Positions 14,537 through 23,254 of a DNA stretch of 43,043 nucleotides are shown piece after piece. Origin of the DNA: an uncultured Collinsella sp. (GTDB taxonomy: Bacteria; Actinomycetota; Coriobacteriia; Coriobacteriales; Coriobacteriaceae). A program made the translations under genes and the position numbers. The stretch is taken from positions 1 through 43,043 of the forward strand of contig CABRIC010000011.1 of NCBI GenBank assembly GCA_902470905.1, in the 5' to 3' direction. The notes under the pieces were generated by a model. The model saw only the letters and a list, made by a program, of their open reading frames with translations. It was not told the DNA's origin and did no database searches. Within the stretch, counting starts at the first letter, position 1; every line of letters begins with the position of its first letter.

Positions 14537-17500
14537 ATGGACGAGATTTTTGAGCATCTACTTCAAGATACCGACCGCGGGATCTCGATCAACCAGATTG
14601 TCAATCGCATCGTGTTTCCCAACCACGATATCTGCATGCAGGCCAAAGCTGCCCTGGAGCGAGACTATGGCGAGTTCTGCTTTGCTGCCGTGATCCCCGA
14701 TTACGAGGACTTCCAGCACATGAATCCGACCGACGCCACCAATGCTGCCCTGGAAACCTGCGGGTCCGACGGCGAAGAGGTCACCAACGTCGTCTGGGGC
14801 TACAACTCGCTCCAGTACGAATACAACGGCATTCCCTCGCTGGAGGTTGCCAAGACTATCTCCAAGATGATCGGCGTCCCCGTCTACTACGAGTACACCG
14901 ATGCCGATGAGCTCGCTGCCGGCGCCGTGATCGCCGATGCGCAGGGCGACAGTGTCTCGTTTGCCAACGTGGTCGACAAGAGCTGCTGGGTGTATTTCCC
15001 GGAGGGGTTCGACGGTGCCACCGACACCCTGTTCCGCTGCGGCATGGGAACCATGTCCATGCCCGACGGAAGCCAAAAGTACTTTGAGGACACCACCGAC
15101 CCCATCATGCGTTCGTATGCGCAGCGCGGAAACGTGTCCCTGTACTTCGACTTTCTCAAGGACCAGTTTGGCGCCCAAGAGGAGCCCCAGCCGGCGCCCT
15201 CGCGCAAAAAATCGTCTTCTGCGGCTAGCAAACGCAAAAAGAAGTCGACCAAGACGCAGGAGGTCGCAACCGCCACCATGGACGCATCGGACGTTGACGT
15301 GCTCTTTAGCCATCTAATCGAAGAGACAGGCGGTCAGATCCAGCCCCAAAGGGTCATCAACCGCATCGTCTTTCCCGGACACAATGCTTGCATGCAGGTA
15401 AAGGAGACCCTGGAACAGGAATTTGGCGGCTTTTCGCTCGCCACGCTGATACCCGCAATCTCCGACCTTGGCGATTTGAGCCAGCCGCAAAACGCCGCCA
15501 TGTGCATCCATATCTGTGGCGCCCTAGGCGGACAGACATTCAACGAGATGTGGGGCTACAACTCGCTTCAATACGAATACGACGGCATCCCGCTGCTGCG
15601 AGCTGCAAAGGCGCTCGCCGGCCTGCTCGGGGCGCCCGTTTATTACGAGTACGTAGTGACCGACGGCTACAAGGCCGGAGCATGGCTAGCCGATCCCGAT
15701 GACGACGACGTCTCGTTTGCGGCAAGCCTCACTAAAAGCCAGTGGACGTTCTTCCCCGACAACAGCCAGTACCGAGATGCCACGGCAGTTCGTTGCGGCG
15801 TGGCGACCGTCACGCTTTCCGTGACCCAAAATGGCGTGCCCCAGGACCGCGAGGTCTCGTTTGCGGACACGTTCAATCCCATCATGCAAAAGCTGGCAAC
15901 CCGCGGGACCGTCTCCATGTATCTCGACCTGATCAATGCAAACTACAGCTCGTTTGCAGACCCATCGGACGATGACGACGAAGGCGAGGATGACGAACCC
16001 CAGGCAGAGTCCGATGCCCAGGCGTCGGGCAACGTCTACATGTCCCAAGCCATGGGTGCGATGACGTTTCGCATCGTCTTTCCCAATCATGACTGCTGCG
16101 AGTATATCCGCAATGATCTCGAAAAGTGCTTTGGCGGGTTCTCACTCCGGGCGATTTGCGGCACGCCCGATAGCACGTTTGACTCACCCGATGAGGTCCT
16201 GGGGACCATGGCAGGCCACGGAATTCCCGATGATGCAACCGATGTCGAATGGGGCTATAACTCCATGCGTTATCGCGTGGCGCACTCCGTGCCCAACGCC
16301 ATTGTTCTCGAGACGTTGGTCCAGCACTACAACATTCCGCTGTACGTCGAGTATTTCGATGAGCTTAAACGCGCGACCGGCGCTGCCATTACGATCCCCG
16401 ACATGGCAAATCCGACCGCATTCATCCCCGGCACACTCGGATGCAAAGAGCAGATGTACTTTGACCATGGCAGCGACAACGAAGGCTACGTTGCACTTCG
16501 ATGCGGCTATTGCCAGGCAGTCTCCGATGATGGCAAAACGCGCATTTCCTTTGTCGACGACCCATCGCAGTCGGTCATGGCGGAAATGGCAGAAGAAGCA
16601 TCGGTCGGAGTCTACGTTAGGCTGCTTAAAAAATTCGATCTTGAGCAAGTTCTCCCCGCTGGATATCAGAAACCGGCTTCTCGTCCCGCCGCAAGTTCCA
16701 AAAAGAACACCTCGACCTCCTCGGCAGAAAAATCGAAAATCAGCCTGTGGATGAACCCCATTGCAGAGAAGCATGTCTGGAATTCCCTCGATGCTTACGG
16801 TCAAGAGCAGGGCAAGCGGAATGACATGAACATGTTCTTTTTGGAGTCGCTCTATCGCGGCGGCGACCAGATCCGCGACCCATTTGGATTTGCCACAGGC
16901 CGCAAACCTATGCCGGCTTATGCAAGCCACCAGGCGCACCGCAAGGTTATCGACGCCGCCCTTACTACCGACATAGAAGTCGGCGCGCTTGTCGCGGGGC
17001 TTCTCGGCCAAGACCTGTTGACATCCGAAGAGCTCAACGCGCTGCACCGCGACATCGAGCTCAAGGCCCAAGGCATAAGCGCCATCGCCACCGGAAGAGG
17101 TGCCGCACTCGAGAGCCGCTGCGACTCGGTTTGCTACCTTATTGCAAAGCTCCGGAACCATGACGGCGACAATAGCCATCGCTTTATGATGTGGATGGCG
17201 GACACCGACCAAGCCGCACGCGTAAAGTTCTACGGCGAGGCGCCGGCAATCGGCGCGCCCTTTACGTGCCGTTTTAGCGTAGTGGAAAATGACGTCATTA
17301 CGTACTGGATGCCCGTCGAGGGCGAGAAGGGCTTCTCTCGCTATAAGCAGATTCCCGAGGGAGGACGCATCGACGTCTCCGCGGCAAAGAGCGACTCCGC
17401 CGCCATGAGCGCTCTTCGCAAGGCCAACGCGATGTTCCTTAAGGCGTGCGGACTCAAGCAGACCGCACCGTCCAAAACGCGCATGACCCCGGAGCAGTCG

Positions 17501-17926
17501 CAACGATTTAGCGAGCTGCGAGAGAAACTGGGTCGTAAAACGGGTTATGCCCTTACGGTGCTCTTCTCGCGCTGCGTACTCTGCAGCGCCGAAGCCGACC
17601 GATTCCTCGAGCTCATGGAGCACGCCGCTGCCGCGCACGATCGCGGAGAGGTGATCGACGTCGACGATACCGAGGTCGTAGAGCACAAGGCCGTTTACAT
17701 GGTTGGCCCGATCTCTACCGAGGATGGTACTTGTCAGCTCTACAACCCCAACACCGTCAACTTTGAGGACTTTAGGTTCCAGCCCAACCTGCTCGAAGAC
17801 TTCCATACCGACCTGCCCCGTGCCGGCAGCTTTATCAACATTGCAACGAGCGTCGTTGAGTCGGACGTCATCGCTGCTTGGGCGGGCTACAACCCGGGTA
17901 ACGCCCAGCGCTCGGCACGTTACTAA
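14537..17926 (+). CDS. Large protein with three WGYN-type repeats, unknown function
   Basis: A 1129-aa protein not matching any family I know. Three ~220-residue repeats each begin with (N/F)RIVFP(N/G)H (residues 24, 276, 512). Each continues with a WGYNS...Y motif (87, 339, 572), a (P/L)YxEY strand, a phrase ending in LRCG or VRCG, and a closing DP or NP...Y(L/V) stretch. Linkers between repeats are Lys/Ser- or Asp/Glu-rich. From ~745 to the end is a different region, mostly helical, starting LWMNPIAEKHVW, with no repeat and no membrane segment. No enzymatic motif is evident, so it may be a scaffold or ligand-binding protein. ATG 14537 has AGAAGGA upstream, and this excludes the long in-frame extension to 14303. 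It is driven by a palindrome-type promoter. Confidence 0.8.
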   Translation: MDEIFEHLLQDTDRGISINQIVNRIVFPNHDICMQAKAALERDYGEFCFAAVIPDYEDFQHMNPTDATNAALETCGSDGEEVTNVVWGYNSLQYEYNGIPSLEVAKTISKMIGVPVYYEYTDADELAAGAVIADAQGDSVSFANVVDKSCWVYFPEGFDGATDTLFRCGMGTMSMPDGSQKYFEDTTDPIMRSYAQRGNVSLYFDFLKDQFGAQEEPQPAPSRKKSSSAASKRKKKSTKTQEVATATMDASDVDVLFSHLIEETGGQIQPQRVINRIVFPGHNACMQVKETLEQEFGGFSLATLIPAISDLGDLSQPQNAAMCIHICGALGGQTFNEMWGYNSLQYEYDGIPLLRAAKALAGLLGAPVYYEYVVTDGYKAGAWLADPDDDDVSFAASLTKSQWTFFPDNSQYRDATAVRCGVATVTLSVTQNGVPQDREVSFADTFNPIMQKLATRGTVSMYLDLINANYSSFADPSDDDDEGEDDEPQAESDAQASGNVYMSQAMGAMTFRIVFPNHDCCEYIRNDLEKCFGGFSLRAICGTPDSTFDSPDEVLGTMAGHGIPDDATDVEWGYNSMRYRVAHSVPNAIVLETLVQHYNIPLYVEYFDELKRATGAAITIPDMANPTAFIPGTLGCKEQMYFDHGSDNEGYVALRCGYCQAVSDDGKTRISFVDDPSQSVMAEMAEEASVGVYVRLLKKFDLEQVLPAGYQKPASRPAASSKKNTSTSSAEKSKISLWMNPIAEKHVWNSLDAYGQEQGKRNDMNMFFLESLYRGGDQIRDPFGFATGRKPMPAYASHQAHRKVIDAALTTDIEVGALVAGLLGQDLLTSEELNALHRDIELKAQGISAIATGRGAALESRCDSVCYLIAKLRNHDGDNSHRFMMWMADTDQAARVKFYGEAPAIGAPFTCRFSVVENDVITYWMPVEGEKGFSRYKQIPEGGRIDVSAAKSDSAAMSALRKANAMFLKACGLKQTAPSKTRMTPEQSQRFSELREKLGRKTGYALTVLFSRCVLCSAEADRFLELMEHAAAAHDRGEVIDVDDTEVVEHKAVYMVGPISTEDGTCQLYNPNTVNFEDFRFQPNLLEDFHTDLPRAGSFINIATSVVESDVIAAWAGYNPGNAQRSARY

Positions 17927-17956
17927 AGAGCAATTAGCACGGCCAAGCCATGTATC

Positions 17957-17968
17957 TGTTGCGCGGCA
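17957..17968. promoter_or_regulatory. Degenerate copy of the island palindrome
   Basis: TGTTGCGCGGCA matches the shared palindrome at 10 of 12 positions, centred 45 bp before the intact copy at 18002. No -10-like hexamer lies at the proper distance on either side, so it may be an auxiliary site or chance. Confidence 0.35.
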
Positions 17969-18000
17969 TCGGCCCTGGACGTCGAACCGCGCCGTCCACG

Positions 18001-18038
18001 ATGTTGCGCAACAGAATGCAGCGCAGGCGGCCTAGTAT
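18001..18038 (+). promoter_or_regulatory. Palindrome-type promoter, 423-aa protein gene
   Basis: ATGTTGCGCAACA (18001-18013), 19 nt, then TAGTAT (18033-18038). Transcription would begin near 18045, right before the leader hairpin, and probably covers the RyR and TIR genes too. Confidence 0.78.
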
Positions 18039-18051
18039 GCGAAGTAACAGG

Positions 18052-18090
18052 CGCGCGCAGGTCAGACGCATCGAATCTGACCTGCGCGCG
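18052..18090 (+). other. Perfect 15-bp leader hairpin
   Basis: CGCGCGCAGGTCAGA (18052-18066) is exactly complementary to 18076-18090, with a 9-nt loop. It lies between the inferred transcription start and the ribosome-binding site of the 18119 gene. No T-run follows, so it is not a terminator; it could protect the mRNA 5' end or be a protein-binding leader. Confidence 0.7.
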
Positions 18091-18118
18091 CAACACAAAT
18101 CATCGCAGGGAGCACACC

Positions 18119-19390
18119 ATGGCGCGTGACACATCAAACGATCCGGTTGTTAACTTGCCGCTCGATTACAAGTTCGACGGCAACGGCAACATCATCCAAA
18201 AGGTCTTTTTTGGCGTAAATGCGGTATTCTGCCCCGTCTGGTACTGGTGGTACTTCAAAAGCAATCGTGATCCCAACTTTTGGGTCGGTGACAGCGACAT
18301 GGACGGCTATGATCCCGAGGAATGCGCTACCGAGTTCCTGCACCGCATGGATAACTTTACGCCCGAGGAGAGCTGCAACCTCTTTGAAGTCGCAAAGTAT
18401 TGCGACCGCATGACGGGCGTTACCGTCTTTGACGTCGTAAACGGGCGAAATGTAAACGAGCGACACCTGGATGACTACTACACCGGCTACGACCTTGGCA
18501 TCGAAGATGATGACGAGGACGAAGAAGACGACACAGACATCGAGATGGAGTTTGAGGGGCAACCTGTTAGCCCCCAGCCGATGCGCGTATGCGACGAGGG
18601 CCCCTGCCAGTTTATGCTGCCGCCCGTTTTAAACTGCGGAACGGACGACGGTTCTGGCTACGAGGTCGAGATTCCCCTGCGCGCCAAAACGACCAAGAGC
18701 GGTACTCCGCAGGAGCGACTATCGTTCTATATCCCCGCCGACGTCGCCGTACAGTGGTTCCGCGAGGTCACGGGCGAGCCGCAGGCCGACTACCAACTGT
18801 TCCAAACTGTTTGGATGGATCGGGCCAATCGGCTTGAGAACCCGCACTTTGTCGACCACCTGTTTTCCTATGCGTTTTGGCAGGAGCGACTGCTGCGCAT
18901 CCTGCACTACACGTACAAACGCGGCAAGGTGCAGAGTGCGCGCATCGTTGCCGATTACGAAGGCGATGCCGCCGAGTTTATTGGTAAGTACTATCCGGAG
19001 GCCGAGGTCATCGGTCATCAGGGCAATGAGAACGCCTTTGAAACGGGAGCCGCCTATCTGGTGGACCTCACGCTGGACTACAAATACAAGGGCGACAAGA
19101 TTGTCGAGAAAAAGACGTTCTCGGTCCTTGGCAGCTTTGGACGCAAATGGTATCGGCTCTTTAGCGGCAATCCCAACGCCACCGTTGATGATTTCTATGC
19201 ATGGTGCGAGCAAACCGACACCTACGAGCCCCTGCGTCAGGCAGCCGAAACCGCCGGCGCAATCGTTCAGTACACCACCTACGGACTAAAGGACGGCAAG
19301 CTCACCAGCAAACGCACCGAAGACCACCAAGGCCGCACCAACGTCGAGATTAATGAGGCGGCCGAACTGAGGGATCGCATGTTCACGTAG
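18119..19390 (+). CDS. Protein of unknown function with internal duplication
   Basis: A 423-aa soluble protein I do not recognise. Its N-terminal part (about 10-115) and C-terminal part (about 310-405) look like diverged copies of one module. Both read LDYK(F/Y)..G..I..K, then a (V/T)F strand, then WY...F..N and an Asp-rich helix. Between them lie a strongly acidic stretch (~135-150) and a unique central region with many aromatic residues. No catalytic motif or membrane segment is seen. ATG 18119 has GGGAG six bases upstream. The RyR gene follows 60 bp later on the same strand, so 18119-23117 is probably one operon. Confidence 0.78.
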   Translation: MARDTSNDPVVNLPLDYKFDGNGNIIQKVFFGVNAVFCPVWYWWYFKSNRDPNFWVGDSDMDGYDPEECATEFLHRMDNFTPEESCNLFEVAKYCDRMTGVTVFDVVNGRNVNERHLDDYYTGYDLGIEDDDEDEEDDTDIEMEFEGQPVSPQPMRVCDEGPCQFMLPPVLNCGTDDGSGYEVEIPLRAKTTKSGTPQERLSFYIPADVAVQWFREVTGEPQADYQLFQTVWMDRANRLENPHFVDHLFSYAFWQERLLRILHYTYKRGKVQSARIVADYEGDAAEFIGKYYPEAEVIGHQGNENAFETGAAYLVDLTLDYKYKGDKIVEKKTFSVLGSFGRKWYRLFSGNPNATVDDFYAWCEQTDTYEPLRQAAETAGAIVQYTTYGLKDGKLTSKRTEDHQGRTNVEINEAAELRDRMFT

Positions 19391-19450
19391 GCGGCAACAG
19401 GCCCGGTTCACGTTATCCGTTCATCTCTATACTCACAGGAGGTACCTACT

Positions 19451-21868
19451 TTGATTTCTCCAATCTGTTGGTTCGCGGCATTCCTCGTCGCTCTCGTCGC
19501 GCTCTGCTATTCCATACACTTGGAACGGCACAACTATCAGCACAAACTCTTTGGCTTCGAGATCAATTCCAACCGTCGCATCGTCGCCTTTGGAATTCTT
19601 GCTCTTGGCGCTTTTTGCCTATTTGCCCCCGTTACCTGGGCGCAGTGCTTTTCTTCGGATCTTAGTGAGGGCTGGGAGCCGGAAGCCTTCAACTTTATTA
19701 GCTGGGTCATCACCAACTTCTTTGCCGTGGGATGGACAACGACCATCCAGACCGGCCTCACCGATGTGACGTCAACCGTCTATAGCGCTATTCCCCTTGG
19801 CGGCAGCATTGCCGGCCAGGTGTTCAATCTGCTCTATTCGCTGCTCACACTTGCATACATCATCGCCCTTCCCGTTGAAATTGGCCTGTTTGCCTTCAAC
19901 GCTGTTGCTACACGTCTCTCGGGCAGCGTTATCAAGCGTCATCTCAAATATGCCGACCATGCAATTATCTTTGAGAGCGTCGACGCCAACACCGAGTTGC
20001 TCGCGCGTGATATCGTTAACAACATCAAGGGCGGAACGCTCAATAACGCGAATGGCAACGGCGACATCGCCCTCATCTTTTGTCTAGGCAGCGACGAGGA
20101 CAGCGAGCGTCAGCGCGTACTGCGCAATCTGTGCCAGGGCTATGTGCGCTATGTGTTCACCGACTCCGAAGCGGCCGATGTGCTCGCAACGATTACATCG
20201 CTGCGCGATGCAGTTAAGCATCTGCTCGCAGTCGATGTCGTCGCAACGAGCGAAGAAACCGAACACAATGTCAGTGCGACGATCGACATGCTTGAAGCGA
20301 CGCACAAGAATCCTCAGGCCGGCTGCGCGCCCAAGATTACGCTCCATTGCACCCACAAGAACCCCGATGATGCCCAGATCTTCGATGCCATCAAAGCCGA
20401 CAATGAGCCGACTTGTCTTCACTTGCTCTCACGCGTACAAGACGAAATATACGATGTACTTGAAGAGGCTCCTCTCTACAGCGTGCTCGAGCCCATCGAT
20501 ATCTCCGTCAATCCAAATCCCAAGCCTCAGAATCTCACCGTGCTCGTTTTCGGCGCAGGCGATTTCGGCATGCAGGCAACACGCACTTCCTTCTGGATGG
20601 GCCGCATGCCGGGCGTTCGTCTGAACATTGTTGTTGTCGACCCCAACGCCCGAACGATACTAGAACGCGAAGCAGCCCGCTACCCCGAGATGTTTGGCGA
20701 AAGCTGCAACGGCATCCCGACAATTCGCTTTGTAGAAGCTGAGGCGCCCTCGGTTACAACCGATCGCCTTATTGCAGGCGACACCGTCACTACACTGCAC
20801 TACGACGCTCAAAACAAATGCGTATCGTCCAAAGCCGACAGCGCACTAATTACCGATGACGCTCGTCTTTACGCTTTCGTAACCATGGGAGATTGTGGAC
20901 AAAACCTCTCCTATTCGCTCATGCTCCAACGTCAGATCTTCAATCGCTTTATCGACCAGGGCTCACCGGACTACACCAAACAGCAACCCGTCATCTGTCC
21001 CCATATCGAGAGCGAAGAAATCCTAGGCGCCCTTAAAAGCCTCGATAAGACTCAGACGATCGGCAAAGACGCCGCCAAAATCATGCATCCGTTTGGTGCC
21101 CGCAAGGCGTTCTACACCTACAGCAACATCATCAATGACGAGCGCGAGCGCCTGGCCGTACAGCTCAATGCGGCATACGACCTTTGCTTTAATGGCTCCA
21201 TTAAGAATGATTTTGACGCAACGCTCGCCGTTGATAAGGCAGTCAATAGTTACAACGGCAAAGGATCCAACAAGAGCAGCAGCCGAGCTTCGGCAGCACA
21301 TATCCCCTACCGCTTCTGGGCGCTTGGCTTTAGCGACGCCGACGTGGAACAGGGATCCTTCGAGCATGCCTGGAGGGAAAAGCTGCAGGGCAAGGTCAAG
21401 CCGGCTTCGAATAACGACAACATTGCCAATGCGATATTAAGCTCCGTCGTTCCCGACGCAGCCACCAAAGCCGAGTTCGATGCCAACGAGCAGAAGAACC
21501 GCGAGGAATTCAACCTTATTTGTCGTTTAGGAGACATGGAGCACGATCGTTGGCTTGCCTATTGCCGGGCAACGGGCATGACCGAACTGGGACACGGCAC
21601 CATCGAACAGGAACGCGAACAGCGTATGCGTGCAGCAGCCGTCGATGCGTTCCTGAGCGGCAAGGCCAACAAGAGTGGGGCCGAAGGCGTTCGCAAGTCC
21701 GACATCCTCATGCGTCACGCCTACATGACACCCGACAACGACGTACTTGGTGCCCGCGGGTTCCTGCTAGGAAAAGACGTCTACGCCTACGACCGAATCA
21801 TCGTCGCCCTCTCAGCCCGCATCGCCAAGGGAGATGTTGTCAAGCCCAAGAAGGACACGGATAAATAA
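19451..21868 (+). CDS. Membrane TrkA/RCK-like protein with C-terminal RyR domain
   Basis: An 805-aa protein. The N-terminus has about four hydrophobic segments (near 5-22, 43-66, 80-95 and 120-150) with a short FAVGWTTT stretch that might be a pore loop. Two Rossmann-like regions follow: a degenerate one around 165-330, and a clear one with GAGDFG at 368 and the acidic end VVVDPNA, as in TrkA_N/RCK domains. Near 690-770 is a RyR-type module with the family core MEHDRW (696). It is plausibly a ligand-gated ion channel or NAD(H)-sensing membrane protein. RyR domains are known in prokaryotic conflict and nucleotide-signal systems. Translation starts at TTG 19451 with AGGAGG at 19437-19442, spacing 8. 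The TIR gene follows after 25 bp. Confidence 0.8.
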   Translation: MISPICWFAAFLVALVALCYSIHLERHNYQHKLFGFEINSNRRIVAFGILALGAFCLFAPVTWAQCFSSDLSEGWEPEAFNFISWVITNFFAVGWTTTIQTGLTDVTSTVYSAIPLGGSIAGQVFNLLYSLLTLAYIIALPVEIGLFAFNAVATRLSGSVIKRHLKYADHAIIFESVDANTELLARDIVNNIKGGTLNNANGNGDIALIFCLGSDEDSERQRVLRNLCQGYVRYVFTDSEAADVLATITSLRDAVKHLLAVDVVATSEETEHNVSATIDMLEATHKNPQAGCAPKITLHCTHKNPDDAQIFDAIKADNEPTCLHLLSRVQDEIYDVLEEAPLYSVLEPIDISVNPNPKPQNLTVLVFGAGDFGMQATRTSFWMGRMPGVRLNIVVVDPNARTILEREAARYPEMFGESCNGIPTIRFVEAEAPSVTTDRLIAGDTVTTLHYDAQNKCVSSKADSALITDDARLYAFVTMGDCGQNLSYSLMLQRQIFNRFIDQGSPDYTKQQPVICPHIESEEILGALKSLDKTQTIGKDAAKIMHPFGARKAFYTYSNIINDERERLAVQLNAAYDLCFNGSIKNDFDATLAVDKAVNSYNGKGSNKSSSRASAAHIPYRFWALGFSDADVEQGSFEHAWREKLQGKVKPASNNDNIANAILSSVVPDAATKAEFDANEQKNREEFNLICRLGDMEHDRWLAYCRATGMTELGHGTIEQEREQRMRAAAVDAFLSGKANKSGAEGVRKSDILMRHAYMTPDNDVLGARGFLLGKDVYAYDRIIVALSARIAKGDVVKPKKDTDK

Positions 21869-21893
21869 CGATTTCAAACGAGAGGATTGCAAC

Positions 21894-23117
21894 ATGGGAA
21901 AGCCATCCACCGCAAATATAAAGCAAGATAGCGAGGGCCACACCCTTCTACAGATATTCGTAAGCTACCGACGTGCGGACAACATATTCAACCACATGCT
22001 CGATATCGTTGACAGAACCCTAGATATGCTCAACACAAGCAAAGATATGCTTGCTTTGACCGACTATCGAATTGACAAGTTCACCGATATCGTCTCCATC
22101 GATTACGGGCAGCGCTGGGAACAGAAGATGAATGAAGCTCTCGAAGACTCGGACATCCTGCTTGCTTTCATAACGCCTGGCTATATCGAAAGCAAGAACT
22201 GCTGTCACGAATACAATCATTTCCTTGAAAACGCTGAAGGAGAAAATGAGGAAAAAACTGACAAGGATGATAGGCCTCGCCGCTGCATTCCCGTTTTTTG
22301 GACAAGCCAAGATAGAATTGAAGCGAATATAAAAAAGAAATATGGCGAAAGCCCCGACGGAGAACCCGCTGCAAAAGAAAAATCCAGTCAAACTAGCTCG
22401 GACAGCCATGACGACAAAAACGATCATGACGAGTCACTCGCTAAAAAACAGACCCGCGAAATCCGCGATAAGGAAAGCGGCGACAAAAGCGTCTCCGACA
22501 ATCCCTCAAAAGATAAGAACTCAGCAAATAACGCCCGTAGCACTTGGGATTCAATCAAAGAGTTCAATGGCCTAGAGGCGGTCCTCCCTAAGTTCATTGA
22601 GCTTCTTAAGGACGATGCGCAGGGGTCTGATTACGATTTCGTGAAAGACTGTATCGTTCGCTGGCTTGCTAACAAGATTTTCATCGTTGCAGATTCAATC
22701 ATTAAGAGCAAACAAATGGTTGAGGAAGAGGATTCTACGATTGCGGAAGCGAAGACGGTCAAGCCATTAGACGACGAGCTTGCCGCCGCACTTTCCGACC
22801 ATGTGTTTCATCTCTCGACAAAGAGCTCCGAAGGGACCGCTCATGTGTCCGATGGCGTTTTTATCGTCGAAAAAGGCACAAAAATTGCCAGGGATCTTAC
22901 GGCAAGCTGCCCGGTCTCCGTCATCAAGCAACGCAACATGCATGCAGACCTCATAGAGGATTGCGTGCTCACCGGTGACATTGCGTTTTCGAGCCCCTCG
23001 GCGGCAGCGGGATTCGTAGCAGGCCGAAGCTCCAACGGTAAAACTATGTGGACGACCGATGAAAATAAAACCATCAACGATCTTGAGGAGGAATACAGGA
23101 AGGGAAAACAGTCGTAA
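21894..23117 (+). CDS. TIR domain protein with C-terminal DUF4357
   Basis: A 407-aa protein. Residues ~15-145 form a TIR domain: the opening strand LQIFVSYRRAD, the DSDILLAFITPGYIES strand-turn, and CCHEYNHF, whose Glu is at the position of the catalytic glutamate of NAD-cleaving TIR enzymes. A charged Lys/Asp/Ser-rich linker (~155-225) follows. The C-terminus matches DUF4357, with SPSAAAGFVAGRSSNGKTMW as its signature. TIR proteins commonly deplete NAD or make cyclic-ADP-ribose signals in antiphage defence, which would fit a RyR-bearing channel upstream as a sensor; that pairing is inference. ATG 21894 follows GAGAGGA. The gene is visibly richer in A and T than its neighbours, suggesting separate acquisition. 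It ends the rightward operon. Confidence 0.88.
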   Translation: MGKPSTANIKQDSEGHTLLQIFVSYRRADNIFNHMLDIVDRTLDMLNTSKDMLALTDYRIDKFTDIVSIDYGQRWEQKMNEALEDSDILLAFITPGYIESKNCCHEYNHFLENAEGENEEKTDKDDRPRRCIPVFWTSQDRIEANIKKKYGESPDGEPAAKEKSSQTSSDSHDDKNDHDESLAKKQTREIRDKESGDKSVSDNPSKDKNSANNARSTWDSIKEFNGLEAVLPKFIELLKDDAQGSDYDFVKDCIVRWLANKIFIVADSIIKSKQMVEEEDSTIAEAKTVKPLDDELAAALSDHVFHLSTKSSEGTAHVSDGVFIVEKGTKIARDLTASCPVSVIKQRNMHADLIEDCVLTGDIAFSSPSAAAGFVAGRSSNGKTMWTTDENKTINDLEEEYRKGKQS

Positions 23118-23165
23118 GAGGAAAATGGACTGGAAAGAAAAACCATCCAGCAATAATGAACGAAA

Positions 23166-23205
23166 AGAAGCGGGGCTCGTAAATGGCCGAGCCCCGCTTC
23201 TTTTT
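23166..23205. terminator. Bidirectional terminator between converging operons
   Basis: A perfect 14-bp stem (23166-23179 with 23188-23201, 8-nt loop) is followed by TTTTT on the + strand and by TTTT on the - strand just beyond the stem. It ends the TIR operon and the ten-gene leftward operon. Confidence 0.92.
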
Positions 23206-23254
23206 GTTCGTTTATGGCCTTGCAGCAAAAGATGCTCTGCCGCTTCAAGGGACC

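Noticed and set aside
16184..17806. 540-codon open frame on the minus strand within the WGYN-repeat gene
   Set aside because: No ribosome-binding site or motifs; the sense frame shows internal protein repeats and a good start.
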